DNA from: Deltaproteobacteria bacterium
Lineage (GTDB): Bacteria > Desulfobacterota > GWC2-55-46 > JAUVFY01
Direction of reading: 5' to 3'
NCBI GenBank assembly: GCA_030594025.1
Contig: JAUVFY010000054.1
Location: 1 to 7,595 of the forward strand
Length of the DNA stretch: 7,595 nucleotides
Positions 1-5,279 of this stretch are shown in pieces (within the stretch, counting starts at the first letter, position 1; each line of letters opens with the position of its first letter). The position numbers were made by a program, and so were the translations under genes. The notes beneath the pieces were generated by a model. That model worked only from the letters and a program-made list of their open reading frames with translations, did no database searches and was not told where the DNA came from.

Positions 1-1
1 G

Positions 2-322
2 ATTAAGGAGGATTTTTCTAATATTCATTCAATCGATTTATTCTGTGATGAGATGGAAAAAGTTGCCAAGGAATGTTTCAGAGTTTTAAAATCGGATAAA
101 TTCTGTGCCATATTGATTGGCGATACGAGGAGAAAAAAATTTTACATACCCATTGCATATAAAGTTCTGGAACGATTTTTAAAGGTGGGATTTCTTCTGA
201 AGGAAGACATCATAAAAATCCAGCATAACTGCAAGGCGACCGGTTTCTGGATAAAGAAATCAAAATTTTATAATTTTCTCTTAATAATGCACGAGCACAT
301 TTTTGTGTTTTATAAGCCTTGA
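2..322 (+). CDS. DNA methyltransferase (N4/N6 type), C-terminal part, 5' end outside window
   Basis: The frame is open from base 2 to the TGA at 320-322, giving about 106 residues of a gene that starts upstream of the window. The internal ATG at 53 is not the likely start, because the conserved-looking sequence continues before it (FSNIHSIDLFCDEMEKVAKE). The block ending RVLK, then CAILIGDTR, a P-I-A motif, a GF followed by charged residues, and a C-terminal HEHIFVFYKP resemble the last third of N4/N6 DNA methylases (PF01555/COG0863 type), where the Rossmann-like fold ends in an H/N-E-x-x-x-V-F-x-K strand. The catalytic (D/N)PPY and FxGxG motifs are not in the window, so base specificity and integrity cannot be judged. 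Base composition is about 33% G+C, far below the rest of the window, which suggests horizontal acquisition. It could be a restriction-modification, phage or orphan methylase. The family call is fairly secure. Confidence 0.82.
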   Translation: MKEDFSNIHSIDLFCDEMEKVAKECFRVLKSDKFCAILIGDTRRKKFYIPIAYKVLERFLKVGFLLKEDIIKIQHNCKATGFWIKKSKFYNFLLIMHEHIFVFYKP

Positions 323-411
323 TTGCTAATTCATAATATAATTTGATTATGGTTTTCGGGACGCAAGTGGTTCGGGGTGAGGCTGTTTTTGGCAATTGGT
401 TTAACTGACTT

Positions 412-446
412 GAAATTGCTTCGCCCTCCGGGCTCAAATGACAGAA
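412..446 (-). repeat. Probable copy of a dispersed intergenic repeat with GCCC-GGGC hairpin
   Basis: Read on the - strand, this short stretch contains TGTCATTTGAGCCCG followed by GAGGGCGAAGCAATTTC. This resembles the common bacterial intergenic repeat of the form GTCATTCTGAGC-GAAGCGAAGAATCTC. Its core is a small perfect hairpin: GCCC at 423-426 and GGGC at 430-433, with a 3-base loop. It lies between two convergent genes, a usual position for such repeats. Only one copy is visible in the window, so repetition cannot be shown here and the call rests on resemblance. Confidence 0.4.
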
Positions 447-465
447 CATTATAAAATTCACTCCC

Positions 466-2451
466 CTACTCCACCAGCGGGCACTTTTCACTCAGTATCT
501 TCATGGCGTTATTCAGCTCGGCGTGGCTCCCCAGGACAACCACCATGTCGCCCACTGCTATGGCGAAGTCCCCGGGCGGGTTCGTATGGGCCTTGCCCTT
601 CCTTATAACGGCTACGACCGTTATGCCCGTCTTGCCGGTAAGGTCGAGCTGCTCGAGGGTCCTACCTGCGACATAACAGCCCTCCTGAACGAAGAAGGTG
701 TCCATTACGCTCGTCTCCAGTATCGAGGCGAGGCTCGCCAGCCTCTCGCCCGTAATAGACGGGGTCCTGAGCATGACGTAGCCCTCCTGGCGTATGAGGT
801 CAATCTGGTTCTGTATGATGTTGCCGGGCACTCGGTAGTCCTTTAAGACGCGGGAGAATATCTCGACCGAAGTTTCAAACTCCTCCGGGATTACCTGGTT
901 TGCCCCGAGCCTGTAGAGTTCCTCCACGTCCTCTATGTAATGGGTCCTGACGATTATGGTGAGGTTCGGGTTCAATTCCCGCGCCGTCTTCACGCCCCTT
1001 CTCGTGCCCACCGGGTCGTTTATGCCTATAACGAGCATCTTGGCCTTGTCCGCGCCCATCCTTTGCAATATCAACGGGTGGGTGGCGTCTCCGAAGTAAG
1101 CCCGGTGCCCGTCCCTCCTTGCCATGCGGACCCTGTCCGAGTTAACGTCGATTATGAGATGCTCGATTGAGGTCTCCTTGAGGACCCTGGCGAGGTTCCT
1201 TCCGTTCAGGCCGTAACCGACGATGATTACGTGGTTTGCGAGGTGGGTCTTCTGGGGCAGGCCCCTTGTGGAGGCCCTGACTCCGAGCAGATGAGCTATC
1301 CTGAAGGCGATGTCCGAGGACCTCTGGAAGATAAAGGGCGTTATTGCCATGGTAATGATGGTGGCCGCAAGCAGAGACTGGTAGATCTCCCGCGTGAGGA
1401 ACCCGTAGTCAGAGCTTATGTTTAAGAGTATGAAGGAGAACTCCCCTATCTGGGCGAGGCTCACGGCGACCATTATCGAGAGCCTCAAGGGGTACTTAAG
1501 GATCTGGCCCACGCCGATGACTATCAGGGCCTTTACGGCGAGGATTGCGCCGGCGATAAGAAGGAGCTCGAGAACGTGACCCGCGAAGTAGCTGAGCTCG
1601 AGGAGCATGCCTATGGATATGAAAAAGAGCGAGCTGAAGGTGTCCCTGAAGGGAAGGACCTCGACCACTATCTGGTTTGAGTATTCGGACTCCGATATGA
1701 CGAGCCCCGCTATGAACGCCCCGATTGCGAGAGAAAGTCCGGCAAGGCTGGTGAGCCAGGCCGTTCCCAGGCATACGAGCACAATCGTCAGGATGAAGAC
1801 CTCGCGGTTCCTGAGCTTCACGACCTCGTGGAAGACCCTGGGGACCAGATAGGCCACACCCGTCACGATCAAAAAGACCGCGGCGAATGCGATAGCAAGC
1901 CCCTTTGCAACGGCCAGGGGCGTTGTCCCTGCGGTATCCCCGAGGGCGTGGATGACCATGACCATCACTACGACGCATATGTCCTGGAAAAGTAGTATTC
2001 CCACGGAGAGGTTCCCGTGCGAGGAGCCCACCTCGCCTGAGTCAACGAGTAGCTTTAAAACTATCGCCGAGGAGGAAAGGGAGATTATGAAGCCGAGGAT
2101 CAGGGCCACGGAAAAGGACATGCCCATACCTGTTGCGAAGAACCACACAAGCGCGATGGTGAAAAAGAGCTGAAGCCCTCCCCCGAGCATGGCCTCTCTT
2201 TTTATGTTGAGCATCCTGGTGACAGAGAACTCGAGCCCGATGGTGAAAAGAAGGAGGACCACGCCTATCTGGGCGAGCACTTCGACCTCCTCGACCCTTG
2301 TGACCAGCCCGAAGCCGTAAGGGCCTATAATGACCCCGGTAAGGAGGAAGCCCAAGATAGTAGGCAGCCCGAGCCTCGTAAGCAGAACACTTATGGGCAC
2401 GGAGACGGCCATCAGTATTACTATGTCTTTAAGAAGCGGTATCCCTTCCAA
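466..2451 (-). CDS. CPA2-family cation:proton antiporter (KefB-like) with TrkA-N and TrkA-C domains
   Basis: This 661-aa inner-membrane protein exchanges K+ or Na+ for H+. Residues about 8-380 form the Na_H_Exchanger membrane domain, with roughly 12 hydrophobic helices. Typical signatures are LGFLLTGVIIGPYGFGL (33-49), LLLFTIGLEFSV (66-77), the LLFQDI motif with Asp157, and SLAQIGEFSFIL (331-342). Residues about 406-525 are a TrkA-N Rossmann domain with GYGLNG (412-417), the nucleotide-ribose Asp435 and GDATHP (454-459). Residues about 570-655 match TrkA-C. This architecture is that of KefB/YbaL-type systems gated by a bound nucleotide. Ion specificity cannot be read from sequence, and glutathione gating as in E. 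coli KefC is not implied. The start is TTG, supported by AGGAGA nine bases upstream. It is full length for the family. It converges on the methylase gene and lies 136 bp downstream of a small membrane-protein gene on the same strand. Confidence 0.95.
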   Translation of the reverse strand: MEGIPLLKDIVILMAVSVPISVLLTRLGLPTILGFLLTGVIIGPYGFGLVTRVEEVEVLAQIGVVLLLFTIGLEFSVTRMLNIKREAMLGGGLQLFFTIALVWFFATGMGMSFSVALILGFIISLSSSAIVLKLLVDSGEVGSSHGNLSVGILLFQDICVVVMVMVIHALGDTAGTTPLAVAKGLAIAFAAVFLIVTGVAYLVPRVFHEVVKLRNREVFILTIVLVCLGTAWLTSLAGLSLAIGAFIAGLVISESEYSNQIVVEVLPFRDTFSSLFFISIGMLLELSYFAGHVLELLLIAGAILAVKALIVIGVGQILKYPLRLSIMVAVSLAQIGEFSFILLNISSDYGFLTREIYQSLLAATIITMAITPFIFQRSSDIAFRIAHLLGVRASTRGLPQKTHLANHVIIVGYGLNGRNLARVLKETSIEHLIIDVNSDRVRMARRDGHRAYFGDATHPLILQRMGADKAKMLVIGINDPVGTRRGVKTARELNPNLTIIVRTHYIEDVEELYRLGANQVIPEEFETSVEIFSRVLKDYRVPGNIIQNQIDLIRQEGYVMLRTPSITGERLASLASILETSVMDTFFVQEGCYVAGRTLEQLDLTGKTGITVVAVIRKGKAHTNPPGDFAIAVGDMVVVLGSHAELNNAMKILSEKCPLVE

Positions 2452-2460
2452 TATTTTTTA

Positions 2461-2466
2461 TCTCCT
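2461..2466 (-). promoter_or_regulatory. Ribosome binding site that fixes the TTG start of the antiporter
   Basis: On the - strand AGGAGA is followed by nine A/T-rich bases and then TTG at 2451-2449. No ATG or GTG in the same frame has a comparable site, and in-frame stops occur just upstream (2484-2482 and 2499-2497), so the alternative start is well supported. Confidence 0.75.
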
Positions 2467-2537
2467 GGGTTTTTTAACTTTTCAGCTCATCTCAGTTCAG
2501 CTAAAACTCTTTGCCAGGGCCTCGTTCATTTTAATAT

Positions 2538-2567
2538 AGAATATCCCCATAAGCTCCCCTTTTTCAA
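2538..2567 (-). promoter_or_regulatory. Candidate sigma70-type promoter for the antiporter gene
   Basis: On the - strand TTGAAA (2567-2562) is separated by 18 bases from TATTCT (2543-2538). This predicts a transcript beginning near 2531 and a leader of about 80 bases before the TTG start. It lies in the 136-bp gap after the small membrane-protein gene, so the antiporter could be transcribed independently of the pair upstream. The match is moderate and found by eye. Confidence 0.35.
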
Positions 2568-2587
2568 CCCCTTTGCCGATTATTCCT

Positions 2588-2878
2588 TTATTTCCTTAGG
2601 GAGCACGACCTCTTTATGTGTACTGTGTGGGGGGAAGGGGTGTGGGGGGGGAAGGGGGGCGGGGGGAGGTGGACGGAAGGGACGTTACACTCCCCGTCCA
2701 CCCTGCGCGCAAGATACCATCCTCCAAGGACCGTACAAACGCCCGGAACCGTATAGTGGATAAAAGAAAACTCTCCCAGCGTGAACGAGACGGAGGCGGT
2801 TATAAGGAGGGCAACTCCGAGGACCAGAAGCGCTCCGCCCGTGTATTTAAGGACAAGCCGGTAGCGTATGGGGCTCAC
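2588..2878 (-). CDS. Small two-helix membrane protein with proline-rich tail, function unknown
   Basis: This is a 96-aa protein of a family I do not recognise. A basic N-terminus (SPIRYRLVLKY) precedes a hydrophobic helix at about 13-31. A short linker leads to a second helix at about 41-57 (VPGVCTVLGGWYLA), then RR, so a small inner-membrane hairpin with both ends in the cytoplasm is likely by the positive-inside rule. From residue 70 the sequence becomes low-complexity (HLPPPPFPPHTPSPHT), encoded by the G-rich tract on the other strand. The true end of the conserved part may be near residue 69. The start is GTG; its first bases overlap the TGA of the preceding gene (GTGA, 2878-2875). No good ribosome binding site is seen, so translation probably depends on coupling. 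The overlap and the coherent helices argue for a real gene; the tail is the doubtful part. Confidence 0.6.
   Translation of the reverse strand: MSPIRYRLVLKYTGGALLVLGVALLITASVSFTLGEFSFIHYTVPGVCTVLGGWYLARRVDGECNVPSVHLPPPPFPPHTPSPHTVHIKRSCSLRK
2629..2672 (+). other. G-quadruplex-forming tract
   Basis: The + strand carries G-runs of 6, 4, 8, 6 and 6 bases at 2629-2634, 2637-2640, 2644-2651, 2654-2659 and 2661-2666, with loops of 2, 3, 2 and 1 bases. Two GG pairs follow at 2668-2669 and 2671-2672. This exceeds the usual four-run G4 pattern. It lies inside the 3' part of the small membrane-protein gene, where the + strand is the template, so the mRNA is C-rich and encodes the proline tail. It may slow polymerase or be a drift product. 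Long homopolymers are also error-prone in sequencing. Confidence 0.75.
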
Positions 2879-3225
2879 TCTTTGGGGAGTTCTGCCGGCG
2901 CCTTTTTCTTTGCCTGCTCAATCTCCGCTTCCACACCGGCCTTTTCCTCTTCCACCTTCTTTATCTCTTCGACAAGCTTCATGACCTCGGCGTTGGAAAG
3001 GGGGTTTTCGTAGGGGGGCTTCGCCATTTCGTAGACCTGTCCTCCGAGGTCGGCAAAGAGTTTTTCCGCCTGCTTGTTAAGGGTATGCGTGCGGTAGCGG
3101 AGTTTGCCGACCTTTGCCACCTCCTCGCCCTTTTCAGCGGCTATCTTGGCTCCCTCCTTCACGGCGCCCCATCCTTCCTGGGCGGCCTTCCTGAGCTCGT
3201 CTTTTACTCTATCCCAGAACGCCAT
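2875..3225 (-). CDS. 116-aa amphipathic coiled-coil protein, function unknown
   Basis: From the ATG at 3225 the product begins MAFWDRVKDELRKAAQEGWG. Residues 1-45 form an amphipathic, Ala/Lys/Glu-rich helix (AVKEGAKIAAEKGEEVAKVG). A middle part (KLRYRTHTLNKQAEKLFADL, then GGQVYEMA, residues about 46-73) follows. A coiled coil at about 82-110 is rich in Glu and Lys (EEIKKVEEEKAGVEAEIEQAKKK). No signal peptide, membrane span or cysteine is present. Similar short proteins starting xFWDxVKxxL with a later GGxVYxx are, to my recollection, common hypothetical proteins in deltaproteobacteria and loosely recall phasin- or YtxH-like helical proteins; no function is assigned. A longer start at 3285 is in frame but is rejected, because AAGGAGGA lies five bases before the ATG at 3225. 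It heads a - strand transcript and is translationally coupled to the membrane protein after it, which suggests the two act together, perhaps at the membrane. Confidence 0.85.
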   Translation of the reverse strand: MAFWDRVKDELRKAAQEGWGAVKEGAKIAAEKGEEVAKVGKLRYRTHTLNKQAEKLFADLGGQVYEMAKPPYENPLSNAEVMKLVEEIKKVEEEKAGVEAEIEQAKKKAPAELPKE

Positions 3226-3230
3226 CGTAA

Positions 3231-3238
3231 TCCTCCTT
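3231..3238 (-). promoter_or_regulatory. Strong ribosome binding site deciding the start at 3225
   Basis: AAGGAGGA on the - strand is followed by TTACG and then ATG. This near-perfect Shine-Dalgarno match at short spacing rules in the 116-aa form and rules out the 20-residue N-terminal extension beginning at 3285. Confidence 0.85.
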
Positions 3239-3332
3239 TTTAAATTTTTAGCTTCTTTAACTGATGTAACGTTTAAACCCTTCACTCTGTCGAGAAAAAC
3301 ACCTCTGTGTTGGTCGCACCAAAAATTAAAAG

Positions 3333-3359
3333 ACTCCTATATTCGATAATATAGGGAGT
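3333..3359. promoter_or_regulatory. Inverted repeat overlapping a -10 box, possible operator
   Basis: ACTCCTATATT (3333-3343) and AATATAGGGAGT (3348-3359) are complementary except for one extra G, with a 4-base centre. The dyad covers the -10 box and predicted start site of the - strand promoter and part of its spacer, a classic position for a repressor operator. It could also act as a hairpin in a rightward transcript, but no T-run follows. The regulator is unknown. Confidence 0.5.
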
Positions 3360-3374
3360 ATTCCGGTCTGTCAA
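3346..3374 (-). promoter_or_regulatory. Near-consensus sigma70 promoter for the coiled-coil/membrane protein pair
   Basis: On the - strand a perfect TTGACA (3374-3369) is followed by exactly 17 bases and TATTAT (3351-3346). Transcription would start near 3339, giving a leader of about 113 bases before the ATG at 3225. The quality suggests high basal expression unless blocked by a protein bound to the overlapping inverted repeat. Confidence 0.7.
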
Positions 3375-3479
3375 GCTCCCACGCAGGCAATCTACCAGGA
3401 GTCGGGCCCTGGAACCGGGGTTCACTCAGGAGCGTTGGATTTTACTGGCAAATCGTCGGTCGCCGGGAGGCCAAAAATT

Positions 3480-3508
3480 TTGCAATCTTACTAATGTTCG
3501 AGTATACT
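3480..3508 (+). promoter_or_regulatory. Sigma70 promoter of folD (folD-metV)
   Basis: TTGCAA (3480-3485) and TATACT (3503-3508) are separated by 17 bases. Transcription would begin near 3515, downstream of the ATGs at 3494 and 3509. Those ATGs then could not serve as starts, and a very short leader precedes the ATG at 3530. It is divergent from the - strand promoter at 3346-3374. Confidence 0.55.
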
Positions 3509-3529
3509 ATGGAGGTTATGACAGAGGTT

Positions 3530-4381
3530 ATGGCCAAAGCTATTAATGGAAAGGAAGTAGCCCTGAGGGTACGCGGTGAGCTCAAGGCCGAATGCGAGAG
3601 GTTGAAAGATGAGAAGGCCCTCACGCCGGGCCTCGCCGTTGTGCTCGTGGGCGAAGACCACGCCTCCAGGGTCTATGTAAGGAACAAGACCAGGGCCTGC
3701 GAGGAGGTTGGTATAAGCTCCTTCCAGCATATATTGTCCGGGGAGGTTAAGCAGGAAAAGCTCCTGGAGCTGGTTTCCGGGCTGAACGCCCGCGACGACG
3801 TGCACGGCATACTCGTACAGCTGCCGCTTCCCGGACACATAAACGCGGGGTCGGTCCTGGAGGCGATATCCCCTGAAAAGGACGTCGACGGGTTCCACCC
3901 CTTTAACGTCGGAAGGCTCGTTTCCGGCAGCCCCCTTTTCGAGCCCTGCACGCCGCGCGGTATCATGGAGCTTTTGGATTCCGCGGCCATTGAGATATCC
4001 GGAAAGGACGCGGTAGTGGTGGGAAGGTCGAATATCGTTGGGAAACCCATGGCGTTCATGCTTCTTCACAGGCACGCAACAGTTACCATCTGCCATTCGA
4101 GGACAACCGACCTTCCGGCAAAGGTAAACTCGGCGGACATCGTCGTTGCAGCCGTGGGCAGGGCCGAGTTTATAAAAGGAGAATGGATTAGGGAGGGGGC
4201 CGTTGTTGTGGACGTGGGTATGAACCGGACCCCTGAGGGAAGGCTCGTGGGTGATGTGGAGTTCGAAGGGGCTTCAAAAAGGGCCTCTTACATAACGACA
4301 GTGCCGGGTGGGGTGGGGCCCATGACGGTGGCCATGCTTTTAAAAAACACCGTTGAGGCCGCGAAGAGAAGTTGTGCGTAA
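3530..4381 (+). CDS. folD: Bifunctional methylene-THF dehydrogenase / methenyl-THF cyclohydrolase FolD
   Basis: FolD oxidises 5,10-methylene-THF to methenyl-THF with NAD(P)+ and hydrolyses it to 10-formyl-THF; both steps are reversible. Numbered from the ATG at 3530 (283 aa, normal for the family), the catalytic YVRNK gives Tyr49 and Lys53. GILVQLPLP contains Gln97, and PEKDVDGFHPFN (115-126) contains the folate-site Asp120. EPCTPRGIMELL (138-149) follows. The Rossmann signature VVVGRSNIVGKP spans 162-173, and the family C-terminal signature PGGVGPMTVAMLL spans 259-271. In-frame ATGs at 3494, 3509 and 3518 would add up to 12 residues. The start at 3530 (MAKAINGKEVA) matches the usual FolD N-terminus and lies downstream of the predicted transcription start. 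All key residues are present. metV follows after 53 bp on the same strand, so they are probably co-transcribed for C1/Wood-Ljungdahl metabolism. Confidence 0.96.
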   Translation: MAKAINGKEVALRVRGELKAECERLKDEKALTPGLAVVLVGEDHASRVYVRNKTRACEEVGISSFQHILSGEVKQEKLLELVSGLNARDDVHGILVQLPLPGHINAGSVLEAISPEKDVDGFHPFNVGRLVSGSPLFEPCTPRGIMELLDSAAIEISGKDAVVVGRSNIVGKPMAFMLLHRHATVTICHSRTTDLPAKVNSADIVVAAVGRAEFIKGEWIREGAVVVDVGMNRTPEGRLVGDVEFEGASKRASYITTVPGGVGPMTVAMLLKNTVEAAKRSCA

Positions 4382-4434
4382 CACCGCAGTTATATTGCGC
4401 GCAGAAACTTTTAATTTAACCCGGAGCAAAAGCC

Positions 4435-5082
4435 ATGATTATCACGAGAACAAAGAAGATGGAGAAGATCCTTTCCAGCCTCGAAGGCACAAGCAGCGTA
4501 TACCTTTTCGGCTGTAACGCCTGTGCCGAGCAGTGCCGGACCGGGGGAAAGGCGGAACTCGATGAGATGGCCACACTTCTCAAAGACTCGGGGTTCGACG
4601 TTCCGGGGATCTCGCTCGTTGACGAGACCTGTTACAACCAGTTGGTGAAAAAAGAGTTCCGCCTCAAAAAATCGATAAGGAAGTCGGACGCCATAGTCGT
4701 CCTTGCCTGCGGTGCGGGGGTAAAGATCGTCGCAGAGAACTCAGACAGGGCCCAATTGGTGATACCCGCCCTGGACACCCTTTTTCTAGCCTCCGTGGAT
4801 AGGCACGGCAGGTTCTTTGAGGGTTGTTCGCTGTGCGGGGAATGCGTGCTCGGCGAAACGGCGGGGATATGCCCCCATACGCAATGCCCCAAGGTCCTTT
4901 TAAACGGACCCTGCGGCGGAGCGGCCGAGGGGATGTGCGAGGTGAACCCCGAATGCGAATGCGCGTGGCTTAGGATATACAACAAACTCAAGGAACAGGG
5001 AAGGCTCCACCTCTTGAAAAAGATTTCGCCGCCAAAGGACCATTCCGGATCAATACAGCCGCGAAAGGTGCTCCTCAGATAG
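4435..5082 (+). CDS. metV: MetV-type iron-sulfur protein (methylene-THF reductase C-terminal domain family)
   Basis: This is a 215-aa soluble cysteine-rich protein of the MTHFR_C family (PF12225), the zinc/Fe-S partner of the reductase MetF in acetogens and related bacteria. There MetFV reduces methylene-THF to methyl-THF in the methyl branch of the Wood-Ljungdahl pathway. It has fourteen cysteines: 27, 30 and 34 in FGCNACAEQC, 66 in DETCYNQ, 92 in ACGAG, then 131, 134, 137, 146, 151 and 160 in the dense C-terminal block (CSLCGEC...CPHTQCPKVLLNGPCGG). C168, C174 and C176 follow. The CPKxLLNGPCGG string is the family hallmark. The length is that of stand-alone MetV, so it is not a fragment of a fused protein. 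A CGGAG site eight bases before the ATG supports the start. It follows folD by 53 bp. No metF follows: the next gene is an outer-membrane channel after a 197-bp gap, so MetF must be encoded elsewhere or the partner differs. Confidence 0.9.
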   Translation: MIITRTKKMEKILSSLEGTSSVYLFGCNACAEQCRTGGKAELDEMATLLKDSGFDVPGISLVDETCYNQLVKKEFRLKKSIRKSDAIVVLACGAGVKIVAENSDRAQLVIPALDTLFLASVDRHGRFFEGCSLCGECVLGETAGICPHTQCPKVLLNGPCGGAAEGMCEVNPECECAWLRIYNKLKEQGRLHLLKKISPPKDHSGSIQPRKVLLR

Positions 5083-5104
5083 GAAGGGCACCAAGGGGCT
5101 GCGG

Positions 5105-5155
5105 GTTATCGGTTATCCCTTATCGGCAAATAAAGATCCGATAACTTTCGATAAC
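5105..5155. repeat. Tandem and inverted TTATCGG heptamers, possible operator or hairpin
   Basis: Three heptamers lie head to tail: TTATCGG (5106-5112), TTATCCC (5113-5119) and TTATCGG (5120-5126). Inverted copies CCGATAAC (5138-5145) and CGATAAC (5149-5155) follow. GTTATCGG at 5105-5112 pairs perfectly over 8 bp with 5138-5145, and 5120-5126 pairs over 7 bp with 5138-5144, so alternative hairpins compete. It starts 22 bp after the metV stop and ends 124 bp before the TolC-family gene. No T-run follows, which argues against a standard intrinsic terminator. Direct copies at a 7-bp spacing plus inverted copies suit cooperative protein binding. Confidence 0.5.
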
Positions 5156-5167
5156 AGGTAGCTTTTC

Positions 5168-5178
5168 GTTCGCCGAAC
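5168..5178. promoter_or_regulatory. Short perfect dyad upstream of the efflux operon
   Basis: GTTCG-C-CGAAC is a perfect palindrome of two 5-bp arms around one base, just downstream of the heptamer cluster and 101 bp before the TolC-family start. It could be a half or whole operator, but such short dyads also occur by chance. I could not place a convincing -35/-10 pair for the efflux genes; the AT-rich stretch near 5188-5207 is the only likely place. Confidence 0.3.
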
Positions 5179-5279
5179 CAATGCACCCATAATTAAAATT
5201 CATAAAAATGACCTTTCGAAGAGCCGCTTAATGGTATTTCTGTTTTTCCCATAAGCCTTAACCCCTTAGGAGAACATCC

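Noticed and set aside
332..356. CATAAT/ATTATG hairpin followed by TTTT after the methylase stop, as a terminator
   Set aside because: The six-base-pair stem has only one G-C pair and the T-run is four bases; in a 33% G+C segment such structures are expected by chance.
210..491. 93-aa reading frame on the - strand between the methylase and antiporter genes
   Set aside because: It overlaps the methylase 3' end and the antiporter 3' end, crosses the repeat-like hairpin, and its sequence shows no domain; it is a chance frame.
2497..2550. 17-residue frame (MGIFYIKMNEALAKSFS) upstream of the antiporter as a leader peptide
   Set aside because: Its ATG lies upstream of the predicted transcript start near 2531, the ribosome site is poorly spaced, and the peptide has no regulatory feature such as a run of one amino acid.
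3226..3285. 20-residue N-terminal extension of the coiled-coil protein
   Set aside because: In frame, but the near-perfect ribosome binding site at 3231-3238 lies inside it and places the start at 3225.
3298..3311. AACAC-CTCT-GTGTT hairpin in the leader of the coiled-coil gene, followed on the - strand by TTTTT, as an attenuator
   Set aside because: The stem is only 5 bp and mostly A-T, too weak for an intrinsic terminator; no competing structure was found.
3410..3440. GGTTCACTC segment as a tRNA T-arm
   Set aside because: The T-stem has no complementary 3' arm, and no acceptor stem, D-arm or anticodon arm could be placed around it.
3491..4096. Long - strand frame opposite folD
   Set aside because: It is the antisense shadow of a clearly functional folD with complete family motifs; no domain is visible in it.
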